64,000 bases of DNA from Verrucomicrobiota bacterium. GTDB lineage: Bacteria > Verrucomicrobiota > Verrucomicrobiia > Limisphaerales > UBA11320. Location of the stretch: contig JACQFQ010000061.1 in the NCBI GenBank assembly GCA_016199985.1, positions 93,008-157,007 of the forward strand, read 5' to 3'. This document shows positions 40,461 to 49,549 of this stretch, piece after piece. Below the pieces are notes generated by a model. That model saw nothing but the letters and a program-made list of their open reading frames with translations. It did no database searches and was not told the origin of the DNA. The number at the start of each line of letters is the position of its first letter. Position 1 is the first letter of the stretch. The position numbers and the translations under genes were made by a program.

Positions 40461-43400
40461 CCTTCCTCCCTCCGCCGCGCCCGGGTTCGTTCCGCGTCGG
40501 CGCTCTGCGCCTCGCGCAACGCCAGGCCCGTGTGACTGGCCAGACACTCGGCCACGACCGACGGCGGGCCCGCCACAACCACATTCCCGCCTCCCGATCC
40601 CGCCTCGGGCCCCAAATCAATCACCCAGTCCGCGGCGCGAACCACATCGAGGTTGTGCTCGATGATCAGCAGGGAATGCCCCGCGTCGACGAGCCGCTGA
40701 AACACGTTCAACAAGACGCGAACATCCTCGAAGTGAAGCCCCGTGGTTGGCTCATCAAAGATGAAGAGCGTCGCCTGGATCGCCGCGACGGACGTCACGC
40801 CTTGTTTCCCCGCGGCGCGCGGCGAAACGGAGGACTCCGCCAGGAAGCTGACCAGTTTCAGCCTCTGGCTTTCCCCTCCGGACAAGGTGTTGATGGGCTG
40901 GCCGAGCCTCAGATACCCCAATCCGACTTCCTGGAGCCACCGCAGCGCGCGCGCCGCGGCCAGCGCTTCCCGGTTCTGCGGGAACGCTTCCAGGAACTCA
41001 ACGGCGTCCTCCACGGTTGCGTCGAGCATGTCCGCGATCGACCAACCTTCCCCCCACTTTGAGCCGATGGGCTCCGACGCGTCCGTCCGCTCAAGATCCG
41101 CCGTCATCCGATCGTTGAGGACAAGCGCCGAGGCGTCCACGCGGGACGATCCGCGGAGCGAAGCGGAGGCGGTCGCGAAGAGGTTGGCCCTCCGGCCCGC
41201 GACGCCGCCGCGCTTCGCGGGGCGATAGCTGACGGTCGGCGCCGGCGATGAAGGCGGTTTCAGTTTCACCTCGAGCACATGCTCGCGGTAGCGCCTGCCG
41301 CCGCAATCGCCGCAGCGCACATAGACATCGCTGAGAAACTGCATCTCGATCTTCTCGAATCCCGCGCCGCGGCAGCGCTCGCACTGGCCTCGCGGGGAGT
41401 TGAAGCTGAATCCGCCCGCCTCCAAGGAGCGTTCCCGGGCCATGGGCGAGTCGGCGAACAGCTTGCGGATCGCGTCGAAGGCGCCGACATACACCACCGG
41501 ATTGGATCGTGGCGTTCGGCCGAGCGCGGTTTGATCCACCATCACCACACGAGTCAAGGACTCCGCGCCGCGCAATTCTCGGAATCGCCCGCGCGCGTCC
41601 GCATCGGGCGCCTCGGTCGGGGACGCGTCGCCGCCGGATTCGGGCGCGTCATCGTCGGCGGTCTTCCCGGCTTCCGGCGTTGAACCGGGGCTCTGCCTTT
41701 GAAGCAATGCGGGCATGAGAACCTCCCGAACCAGCGTGGTCTTTCCCGAGCCGCTGACGCCTGTGACGCACACGAGGCGCTCCAACGGGATATCGACGTC
41801 GAGGTCGCGAAGATTCTGGGCTGTCGCGCCGACGAGTCGCAGCCACTTTTGGGGTGATGGCGTTTGGGACAGACGCGGAGACACGGGCCGTCGCGGCCGT
41901 GTGTCCATTCCCCGCGCGCCCCTCAGGTACTGGCCGGTGAGCGACCGCTTGCAGCTCAGAATCTCTTCGAACGGGCCATGGAAAACAATCTCGCCGCCTT
42001 TCTCCCCCTGGCCCGGGCCCAGGTCAAGAATGCGATCCGCCGCGCGCATGACGCTGGCCTCGTGTTCCACCACCACCACGGTGTTGCCGGTGTCCCGGAG
42101 CCGGTGAAGAATGTTGATCAACCGCCGTGTATCGCGCGGATGCAGCCCCACGCTGGGCTCGTCGAGGACGAAGAGCGTGTTCACCAGGCGCGTGCCCAGG
42201 CAGGTGGTGAGATTCACGCGCTCGGTTTCGCCGCCGGAGAGGGTCCGGGTGGGGCGATCCAAAGTCAGATAGCCGAGCCCCGCTTCGTTGAGATAGTGGA
42301 GACGCGCGTGGACCTCCTCAAGCACCAGACGCAGCGGGTCATGCTGCGGGCGCGCGGGGGAGTGGATCCATTCCTTCACCCAGCGCAGCGCGTCCGCCAC
42401 CGTTAGCCGATAGAAATCGGAAAGTGTCCGTCGGAGCTGAGTTCGTGGCGGCTGCGGCGCCGTCTCGGAGGCCGGGGACCGCGTCCACTCCACCGGCAGC
42501 GGCCAATCCTGAGGCCAGTCGACGCGGAAGTGGAGGCTCTCGGGCCGGAAGCGCCGCGCTTTGCAGACAGGGCAGGGCGTGTAGGCGCGGTACCGGGAGA
42601 GCAGCACGCGAACATGCATCTTGTAGGCCTTGGACTCGAGCCATCGGAAATAGCCCTTCACTCCATACCACGCCCTCGGCCATTCGTGCTCCTCATCCTT
42701 CCCGTAGCCTGGCTCGCCTTGAACGACCCATTCCTGGTGTTCCTTGCTGAGCTGATGGAAAGGGATCTTGGTGGGAATGCCTTGCGCCTTGCAGGCTCGC
42801 ATCAAGTCGCGCTGGCAGTCGGCGCTGACGCCGGACTTCCAGGGTCTCACCACGCCTTCGGCCAGCGTTTTCGAATGATCCGGCATCGCGAGCTGGTAAT
42901 CGATGGTGATGATCCGTCCGAACCCGCGGCATTCTGGGCAGGCGCCGAGGGGATGGTTGAAGCTGAACAGCGCAGGGGAGGGCTCGGAGTAGTCGATGTC
43001 GCAGCTTGCGCAATGGAATCGGTTGGAGAAGCGGCGCGGGCTTCGCGCTTGAGCCTCCGAGCCCTTTTCGGGGGCTGTCAGGCGCCAGACCGTGAGACGC
43101 CCTTTTCCAAAGTGGTAGGCCTGCTCGCAGGCCTCGACAAAGCGGGCGCGATTCTCCGGCTTCAGGGACAAGCGGTCCTGGACAACGATCAGCGAGGAGG
43201 CGGGCGAGGATGCCAGCATGCCCGCGGCCGCTTCGATGCGGACGACGGCCTGGCCCAGCAGCAGTCGCTGATATCCCTGCCGCGCCACGAGCGAGAGGGA
43301 CTCCTGCAGAGGGAGCTTCTCGCTGAGAGGAAGATCGAAAGTCAACAGCGCGTCGCCTTCGGCCGCGCTGGCATCGTCGGAGGGAGGCGACTTGCGAAGG

Positions 43401-43834
43401 CTTTCCCAGACATCCGCCGGGCCTTCGCGTCGGACCTGCTCTCCGCAGCCGGCGCAGTAGAGCGTCGAAAGATGGCGCCAGACCACCTTCATGTGCTCGC
43501 AGATCTCGGTCATGGTGCCGACGGTGGAGCGGGTGCTTCGAACCGCGTTCCGCTGCTCCACCGCGATGGCGGGAGGGATCCCTTCGATCCGATCGACGCG
43601 CGGCTTGTCCATGCGGTCGAAAAACTGTCGGGCGTAAGGGCTGAACGTTTCGATATAGCGGCGCTGGCCTTCGGCGAAGAGCGTTTCGAAGGCAAGGGAG
43701 CTTTTCCCGGATCCGCTCAGGCCCGTGATAACGGTGAGCTGCTTCAGGGGGATATCGAGGTCGAAATTCTTGAGATTATTCTGCCTGACACCGCGTAGGC
43801 GGATGCAAGACATGGGCCGAGGACGCGACATCAC
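40457..43834 (-). CDS. UvrA-family excinuclease ATPase, paralogue 2 (long)
   Basis: A 1125-residue UvrA paralogue, longer than the usual 940. Walker A GLSGSGKSSLAFETLFAEG at 38 on and GVSGSGKTTLVREVLMP; signatures LSGGETERVNLTTCL (Glu-Arg replaces Gln-Arg) and LSGGESQRLKLVSFL; Walker B VLDEPSVGLHPRD and IFDEPTTGLHFED. Zinc motifs CAGCG, CPECRGFG, CPVCKARRF and CERCRGAG...CGDCGG are visible. Extra length comes from a linker rich in Pro/Ser/Asp near the second module (SPGSTPEAGKTADDDAPESG) and about 70 residues after the last zinc motif (LKPPSSPAPTVSYRP...). It is the upstream gene of the pair and ends in ATGA overlap with paralogue 1. MSCIRLRG (43813) is an alternative start. Confidence 0.9.
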   Translation of the reverse strand: MMSRPRPMSCIRLRGVRQNNLKNFDLDIPLKQLTVITGLSGSGKSSLAFETLFAEGQRRYIETFSPYARQFFDRMDKPRVDRIEGIPPAIAVEQRNAVRSTRSTVGTMTEICEHMKVVWRHLSTLYCAGCGEQVRREGPADVWESLRKSPPSDDASAAEGDALLTFDLPLSEKLPLQESLSLVARQGYQRLLLGQAVVRIEAAAGMLASSPASSLIVVQDRLSLKPENRARFVEACEQAYHFGKGRLTVWRLTAPEKGSEAQARSPRRFSNRFHCASCDIDYSEPSPALFSFNHPLGACPECRGFGRIITIDYQLAMPDHSKTLAEGVVRPWKSGVSADCQRDLMRACKAQGIPTKIPFHQLSKEHQEWVVQGEPGYGKDEEHEWPRAWYGVKGYFRWLESKAYKMHVRVLLSRYRAYTPCPVCKARRFRPESLHFRVDWPQDWPLPVEWTRSPASETAPQPPRTQLRRTLSDFYRLTVADALRWVKEWIHSPARPQHDPLRLVLEEVHARLHYLNEAGLGYLTLDRPTRTLSGGETERVNLTTCLGTRLVNTLFVLDEPSVGLHPRDTRRLINILHRLRDTGNTVVVVEHEASVMRAADRILDLGPGQGEKGGEIVFHGPFEEILSCKRSLTGQYLRGARGMDTRPRRPVSPRLSQTPSPQKWLRLVGATAQNLRDLDVDIPLERLVCVTGVSGSGKTTLVREVLMPALLQRQSPGSTPEAGKTADDDAPESGGDASPTEAPDADARGRFRELRGAESLTRVVMVDQTALGRTPRSNPVVYVGAFDAIRKLFADSPMARERSLEAGGFSFNSPRGQCERCRGAGFEKIEMQFLSDVYVRCGDCGGRRYREHVLEVKLKPPSSPAPTVSYRPAKRGGVAGRRANLFATASASLRGSSRVDASALVLNDRMTADLERTDASEPIGSKWGEGWSIADMLDATVEDAVEFLEAFPQNREALAAARALRWLQEVGLGYLRLGQPINTLSGGESQRLKLVSFLAESSVSPRAAGKQGVTSVAAIQATLFIFDEPTTGLHFEDVRVLLNVFQRLVDAGHSLLIIEHNLDVVRAADWVIDLGPEAGSGGGNVVVAGPPSVVAECLASHTGLALREAQSADAERTRARRREEG

Positions 43835-43895
43835 GGCGGACCTTAGGAACAGGCGGCGATCCTGGCAAGTAGCCGTTCAGATGCGGCTTCTTCGA

Positions 43896-46418
43896 TTATT
43901 TGGGGTCGTGGTAGTCCTCGATGGTGATCACGTCGCGGTCGCGGATCCAGAGGGTGGGTTCGGGACCGGGGTTCACCAGATCCACTACCCAGTTTGTCTT
44001 GGGGTGGTTCGCGGACGCGGGACGCTCGACCTTCACGCGCGACAGATCGGAGGAAGACAGGATGAGCCCTTCAGGTTGAGTGATGACCCTATCGATTGAA
44101 AAGGTGACGGGCTGTCCTCCGTTGCCCGAGCGCCAAGTCACATTTGTGGTTGTTCCGCTGATGGAAAGCGTGATCGTGCGACTGAGACTCTCGCCCAGGA
44201 AACGCAGCCACTCCGCTCCCAGCCCTTGGAACGATCCGTTTAGAGGATGCGTGGATTCAGGGATCTCCAGGACGTCGCCCCATTGCAGCTTTTCATCCTT
44301 CCTGCCCACTTTCACCACTTGTGATCCGCCGTCGGGACTAAGGCGGCGGATGCTCAAGGCGTCCATTTGTGGCCACGCAAGGGAAGGCCAACTGGATGAG
44401 CCGTAGTTTGAGACCCGGCCGGGGCTGGAGAGTCCGCCGAATTGAGCGACCGAGCCTCGCGACGGTATTGAGCGTCCTGACGTGGCCGGCGGGTAAGGTG
44501 AAGCCGCGCTCGGCGCCTGAAGTCCTGCGTAAAGCATTCCGAGCGCCTCGTGCAGCGTGAATGTGTTCCAATCATTCGTCCCCCGCCGGAAGAGGACCGC
44601 GCTAAATCCTGTGGATTCCCGGTAGACGCGGATCGTCTTGAAGTCGGGGAGAGAGAGGGAATCCTTTGCGCCGTACCGGACCAAGGCGGCGATCACTTTT
44701 TCGTAGGATGCCGGCGTGTCGGAATTTCCCGGGCGCGGTGGGATGGCGTTAAAGTTTTTGTTCGCTGAACGATTCGAAGCCAGCTTGGCCACATCCAAAG
44801 GCGTCAACCCGTCCTCGCCGCGATCGTTCGGATTCGCTCCGTGTTTCAGCAGCGACTCAACCAGCTCCGAATGAGCATCGCCGTACTGACAAATCTCTTG
44901 GAGCAAGTGGTGGCCCATGGTCGCAGGAAGGTTGGGATCCGCGCCGGCGTCCAGCAGCATCATCACCACGTCTGTGTAGCCCCACGGAACTGCCGTCAGC
45001 GGACGATACCGGGTCTCAGGCAGGAGCAAGTTGGGGTCGGCCTTCTTTTTAAGCAGGCTTCGAATGATCGACTTCACCGCCATTCTGTCCGAGTCATTGG
45101 CGGCCGAAGACACTCTGCCGAGCGCCGCGATGAGGGGAGCGGTCCCTCCAGCCGGCGTTCGGTTCGGGTCCGCGCCCGCCTCCAGCAACGTGTCGACGGC
45201 CTCGGAGTCAGGGAAGACTTGGATCACGCGCGAGACCATCGCATTGCCCCGTTCTGGATCCAAGGGCACGCCTTTGCGTCTGAGGGTGTCAAGAATAGCG
45301 AGTAGATCCTGCCTCCAGGGTCTGCCGCCGTCGGGCACGCGACTAATCAGCCGTTCGTACAGACTGGGCTCGTAATTCCAACTCGGGTCCGCGCCGGATG
45401 AGAACAGTGATTCCACGTCGTCGGAGGTTCCATACTTGATCGCGGTTTCTAGCGGGCTGGATCCGTGTTCGCGGCCCTTGTTGACATCCGCCTTCGCTTC
45501 CAGCAACGCCGCGATGGTCGCTTTCTCCTTCCGGTCTATCGCCAGCGCGAGAGGTGTGAGGTTTCCGTGATGAGGATAATTGAACCAGCTGGAGGCTCTG
45601 CTGTTTCCCGACGTGATCAGAGCGTTCTTGTCCGCTCCCGCTTCGATGAGCAGTTGCGCGACCTGGCGTCGCCCGGCGGCAGCCGCCAAGTGCAGGGCTG
45701 TGTAGCCGTCCGACGCGGCGAGGCTGGGAGGAGCGCCGGCTTGCAGGAGTCGCTGCACGACCGCCCGATGCCCTCGCCACGCCGCCCAATGCAAAGGGCT
45801 CAGATCGCTCGGACCCCCGTTCGTGAATATCACGTGATGGCTCAGCAGAAAATCAACAACCTTCAACTGTCCTCGGGCCGCGGCGTCCTGGAGCGGAGTG
45901 ACGCTCGTGTTCGCCGCCATGTTCCATCCAGGCGCTTCCAGGAGATCCGGACTGCTCTGGATCAGGGTCTCCAGCCGGCGGATCTCCTTGTCTTCGGTGT
46001 CGTCCGCCGACTGCTGCGGCGTGGACGGCGTGGAGGGGCGAAGTCCCAGCATCGCGAGATTCTGCTCGCTCAGCTTGGCCAGCGCCGTCTCGCTCGGAAA
46101 CTCCCGAAGCAACCGTTGATAGTGCTGCGCCGCCTCGTTGGTCTGCCCAAGCTTTCGGTAGCTCTCCCCCAAACGAAAGACAGCGGTCGCCGCGAGCCGC
46201 CGCTGGTTGTCGATCTTCTCGATCAGCTCGCGATACGTCCGGATCGCCGCGGGAAGATCGCGCTGCGCCTCTTCCTCCATCAATCCCTTCTGCAGAAGAT
46301 CAACGAGCGCGTCCGCCGTGAAGGCGCGCAGAGGAAGAAGGATGACCACCAACCACAGAGTGAGTGTTTTCATAATCTCTGGAGGGAGAGTGCGCTTTTG
46401 AGGCGGCGGAGTTGTCAT
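43896..46418 (-). CDS. Exported TPR-ankyrin repeat protein
   Basis: An 840-residue protein with a hydrophobic signal (TLTLWLVVILLPLRAFTADA). Residues about 40-130 form TPR-like helices (LMEEEAQRDLPAAIRTYREL, GESYRKLGQTNEAAQHYQRL). From about 165 to 600 there are ankyrin repeats: SPLHWAAWRGHRAVVQRLLQ, TALHLAAAAGRRQVAQLLIE, then LLEAGADPNR and LLDAGADPNL. The last 230 residues are non-ankyrin, with Ser/Pro-rich stretches and a beta-rich end (LWIRDRDVITIEDYHDP). The ATG at 46418 overlaps the response-regulator stop (ATGA) and follows GAGGA, so it is preferred; the ATG at 46373 gives a shorter signal. Located in one operon with a two-component pair, it is probably their target or a periplasmic partner. 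Confidence 0.82.
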   Translation of the reverse strand: MTTPPPQKRTLPPEIMKTLTLWLVVILLPLRAFTADALVDLLQKGLMEEEAQRDLPAAIRTYRELIEKIDNQRRLAATAVFRLGESYRKLGQTNEAAQHYQRLLREFPSETALAKLSEQNLAMLGLRPSTPSTPQQSADDTEDKEIRRLETLIQSSPDLLEAPGWNMAANTSVTPLQDAAARGQLKVVDFLLSHHVIFTNGGPSDLSPLHWAAWRGHRAVVQRLLQAGAPPSLAASDGYTALHLAAAAGRRQVAQLLIEAGADKNALITSGNSRASSWFNYPHHGNLTPLALAIDRKEKATIAALLEAKADVNKGREHGSSPLETAIKYGTSDDVESLFSSGADPSWNYEPSLYERLISRVPDGGRPWRQDLLAILDTLRRKGVPLDPERGNAMVSRVIQVFPDSEAVDTLLEAGADPNRTPAGGTAPLIAALGRVSSAANDSDRMAVKSIIRSLLKKKADPNLLLPETRYRPLTAVPWGYTDVVMMLLDAGADPNLPATMGHHLLQEICQYGDAHSELVESLLKHGANPNDRGEDGLTPLDVAKLASNRSANKNFNAIPPRPGNSDTPASYEKVIAALVRYGAKDSLSLPDFKTIRVYRESTGFSAVLFRRGTNDWNTFTLHEALGMLYAGLQAPSAASPYPPATSGRSIPSRGSVAQFGGLSSPGRVSNYGSSSWPSLAWPQMDALSIRRLSPDGGSQVVKVGRKDEKLQWGDVLEIPESTHPLNGSFQGLGAEWLRFLGESLSRTITLSISGTTTNVTWRSGNGGQPVTFSIDRVITQPEGLILSSSDLSRVKVERPASANHPKTNWVVDLVNPGPEPTLWIRDRDVITIEDYHDPK

Positions 46419-47164
46419 CGCTTTGTAAAGTCCTCGGGGCTGGCGGATCCGATGGCCGGCGCCTTCGCGATCTCCAGGCGGTACCCGACCCCGGACACGG
46501 TGAGGATCCAGCGAGGGTTGCCCGGATCGGGCTCGAGCTTCTGGCGGAGGGAGGCGATGTGGTTGTCCACGGTTCTCGTTGTGGGGAACGCGGCGTAGCC
46601 CCAGACGACATCCAGGAATCGTTCGCGCGACACCGCTTCGCCGTCGTTTTCGGAAAGGAGACGAAGCATGGCGAATTCCTTCGGCGTGAGATGCAGGGGC
46701 TTTCGTCCGCGAGTCGCTGTCTGACGCGCGAAGTCGATGGTCGTGTCGGCCAATCGCAGGCCGCTTGTCGAGGGCAGGGCGCGCTGTTGTCGTCGGAGGA
46801 GGGCGCGAAGCCTGGCGAGGAGCTCCTCGGATCGGAAGGGCTTCACCAGATAGTCGTCCGCGCCGAGGTCCAATCCCTTGACGCGGTCGGCCCACTGGCC
46901 CTTCGCGGTCAGGAGCAGCACGGCGGCGCGACAGCCCGCGCGACGCAGCGTCTCGCACACCGAAAACCCATCGAGCCGCGGCAGCATCACGTCGAGCACA
47001 ATGAGATCCGGTTGTTCCTCGGTCGCTTTGTCGAGGCCCAGCTGTCCGTCGGACGCGCTCATCACGCGGTATCCCGCCTGGCGGCAGCAATCCTCCAGGG
47101 CACGACGCATCGCGGGCTCATCTTCGACAATCAGCACTCGTGGGCCTGGCGGAGTGGAGCTCAT
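46415..47164 (-). CDS. OmpR/PhoB family response regulator
   Basis: A 249-residue regulator. Receiver: VLIVEDEPAMRRALEDCC, LIVLDVMLPRLDGFSV with the acceptor Asp, VLLLTAKGQWADRVKGLDL and DDYLVKPFRSEELLARLRAL. The winged helix has LHLTPKEFAMLRLLSENDGE, then FPTTRTVDNHIASLRQKLEP and ILTVSGVGYRLE, the Trans_reg_C signature. It starts one base after the kinase stop, and its own stop overlaps the ankyrin gene start. It is most likely phosphorylated by the adjacent kinase and acts as a DNA-binding activator. Confidence 0.93.
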   Translation of the reverse strand: MSSTPPGPRVLIVEDEPAMRRALEDCCRQAGYRVMSASDGQLGLDKATEEQPDLIVLDVMLPRLDGFSVCETLRRAGCRAAVLLLTAKGQWADRVKGLDLGADDYLVKPFRSEELLARLRALLRRQQRALPSTSGLRLADTTIDFARQTATRGRKPLHLTPKEFAMLRLLSENDGEAVSRERFLDVVWGYAAFPTTRTVDNHIASLRQKLEPDPGNPRWILTVSGVGYRLEIAKAPAIGSASPEDFTKR

Positions 47165-47165
47165 G

Positions 47166-49298
47166 TCAGCGGGCGGGTTGAGTTTCGTTTGAACCCGCGG
47201 GGGGTGAGGGCGAGCCGCAGGGGAATTCCAACGTGAAGCAACTGCCCGCGCCCACCTCGCTCTGAACGCGCACGGCGCCGCCATGCGCTTCCATGATGTG
47301 ATGGACGAGAGTGAGGCCGATGCCCACCCCGCGGGTTTCGCGTCGGAGCTCCGAGCCTCGACGGTAGAAAGGCTCGAAGATCCGCTGCCGCTCCGAGGCG
47401 GGGATTCCTGGTCCCTGGTCGACGACCGACAGGCGCAGAGCGTCCGGATCCCGACGCAACTCGACCACCACCTCCGCGTTCGCGGGGCTGTGTTTGAGGG
47501 CATTGTCGATCAGGTTTGTGAGGGCTCGCTCGACGGCGCGTCCATCCAGAGTCCACTCCACGGGACCTTGAGGAGCGATGACCGTCAGCCGCACCCGGGA
47601 CTCCGAGGCCCGCGGGCTCATCGCCCCGCAGACCTGCGCGACCAGGCGCGCCGTATCCGTGGGCTCCGGCTCGAAGGTTTGCGCGGCTCGTTCGAGGCGG
47701 GAGAAATCGAGCGCGTTCTCCACAAGGCTCGCCAGACGCCGGCACTCCTGAAGAATGAGCTGATAGTATTCGCGTCGGCGCGAGGCGTCGCTGAAATCGT
47801 CCTTCGTGAGGTTCTCGGACAAGAGGCTGATCGCGGCCACCGGGGCGCGAAGCTCATGCGACACGCTGGAAACAAAGTTGGACTGGGCTTCCGCCAGCGC
47901 CCGCTGTCGCTGGAAGACGCGCCAAAGGACGCCGAGCCCTATCAAGGCCGTGGCCGTCATGGAGCCCAGGTAAAGAGCCGTGAACCGCGCCCGACGGTCG
48001 TGCTGCGCGTACAGCTGCGCCGGTTGGGCGAGGAGGATCGAGACCGAAAGCGCCATTCGAGAGCTCGGCGGCAGCCCCGGGGCTCGCTCCGAGCCCAGAA
48101 GCACAGGCGAGGCGTCCGTGGGCCATGCGCCAGGAGAGTGTCCGAGCGGGAAATCTCCAAGCCGTAGCTCCAGGCCGGCGTAATCCGGCAGCAACGCCTG
48201 CAAGGAGGCGAGGCTCGATTGCGTGTGCCGGGCCAGAGTTGACCGATCCATGGGCAGCCACATCGTCGATCCGGCCCGGTCCGCTTTTCGGGGGATGGGG
48301 AGGAGCAGCGCCGGCTCGTTTGTTTGGCCCCCGCCAAGCCAGAAGGGCTCCGGCGGAACGCGCGTCAATTCCTGGCGAGGGCATCTAGCCGCCAACTCCC
48401 GGACCCATTGCGATCGATTCCAAATCGCGCGCAGAGCGGCGATCTCGCCGCGGCGCTCGTTCGAGAACCGCGTGGGAGACCGCTCCATGGCCTCGAGCAG
48501 CTTGGATGTCAGGAAGCTGGGGCACTCAACAATGGCGCAGCGCAGCGCGCGGAGCAGCGGGACTTCCTCCTCGGGCGTCGTCTTGCTCTCGCGGAGGAAT
48601 TCCATCGCGGCCACAGCGAGCAGCGGCAGGCCCGATTCTGTCTGCGCGGCGGAAGGAACGGCTCTGAGAAAGGACGCGACCGCGATCTGAAACTCCGATC
48701 TCGGTCCGCAGAGGATCGCGCCGTAACCAGCGAGCGGGGCCGCGTCGGGCGGGCCGATCTCGGCAAAACGCTTCCACGCGACGACGCCATCCGCCGTGTC
48801 GGCGCGGCCATTCCATCGCTCCGCGATGGCGAGTTGTTGCTGCTGTCGGGCCGAAAGCAAAGACACCCAGACCGGGCTGGAAGGGATGTCGATCAGCGGA
48901 GCGGGGCTTTCCCAGGCGCCGTCGAGCGTTAAAGCCAAAGGCGGTGTTGGGAGGAATAGGGACTTCCAGTCCGTCGACCCGTTCGTCGTAGGGGCCGGCA
49001 ACGCCATCGCGTTGGCGGGGGGCCAGGCCGCGGCGTTCCGATCCGCGTATTCCTGGAGAAACCGTTGGAAATCCTGCTGCGCGAGAGTCGCGAGCCGGGG
49101 AGCGAGGACGCGCGCCTCGCGCTCAGCCCGCTGCGTGACGGCTTCGCGATCCCGAATGTGGGAGAGGGCCGCGAACCCTGCGAGCGCGAGGAACGACAAC
49201 AGCACGACCAACGCGATCCCGCGAGCCAGATGAATCGATAATGAGGATCGAAATCGCGGCGCTCTCATGGACGATGCGTCAACACTACGCGCCATCAT
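47166..49298 (-). CDS. Transmembrane sensor histidine kinase, large periplasmic domain
   Basis: A 710-residue kinase. Transmembrane helix 1 (GIALVVLLSFLALAGFAAL) is followed by an unusually long periplasmic region of roughly 390 residues with no domain I recognise. It includes helical repeats (FLRAVPSAAQTESGLPLLAV, LRALRCAIVECPSFLTSKLL) and ends near residue 430 with helix 2 (FTALYLGSMTATALIGLGVLW). The DHp is NFVSSVSHELRAPVAAISLL, and the ATPase has LTNLIDNALKHSPANAEV, VVDQGPGIPASERQRIFEPF and GVGIGLTLVHHIMEAHGG. Start 49298 follows the track; MRAPRFRS at 49268 is also possible. It heads the operon with the OmpR regulator and ankyrin protein. Confidence 0.9.
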   Translation of the reverse strand: MMARSVDASSMRAPRFRSSLSIHLARGIALVVLLSFLALAGFAALSHIRDREAVTQRAEREARVLAPRLATLAQQDFQRFLQEYADRNAAAWPPANAMALPAPTTNGSTDWKSLFLPTPPLALTLDGAWESPAPLIDIPSSPVWVSLLSARQQQQLAIAERWNGRADTADGVVAWKRFAEIGPPDAAPLAGYGAILCGPRSEFQIAVASFLRAVPSAAQTESGLPLLAVAAMEFLRESKTTPEEEVPLLRALRCAIVECPSFLTSKLLEAMERSPTRFSNERRGEIAALRAIWNRSQWVRELAARCPRQELTRVPPEPFWLGGGQTNEPALLLPIPRKADRAGSTMWLPMDRSTLARHTQSSLASLQALLPDYAGLELRLGDFPLGHSPGAWPTDASPVLLGSERAPGLPPSSRMALSVSILLAQPAQLYAQHDRRARFTALYLGSMTATALIGLGVLWRVFQRQRALAEAQSNFVSSVSHELRAPVAAISLLSENLTKDDFSDASRRREYYQLILQECRRLASLVENALDFSRLERAAQTFEPEPTDTARLVAQVCGAMSPRASESRVRLTVIAPQGPVEWTLDGRAVERALTNLIDNALKHSPANAEVVVELRRDPDALRLSVVDQGPGIPASERQRIFEPFYRRGSELRRETRGVGIGLTLVHHIMEAHGGAVRVQSEVGAGSCFTLEFPCGSPSPPAGSNETQPAR

Positions 49299-49549
49299 TG
49301 CCGGAGCAAGACTGATGACGTGTCATGGATTTGCAAAATCCTGATGTGTCGAGGGCGTGCGCCTCCACGAACCCAGACGCGTCTGCCTCGTCCACAGGGC
49401 GCGATCTTTGTCCGTTCACTCCGCGGAACAGGGAGCAAAGCAACGCGGGGGCGCAAGGGCGCTGGGAGGCAAGGACTGAAGAGCCATCAAATAGGGCGTG
49501 AAACGCATGACAACTCCTGTCCTCACCCGGCAAACTCGCCGGCTGCCGC

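Noticed and set aside
49299-49549. Possible small gene between kinase and CotH gene (82-aa minus ORF)
   Set aside because: No ribosome site, no motif, overlaps both flanks; only a faint ACGC repeat near 49440 is visible.
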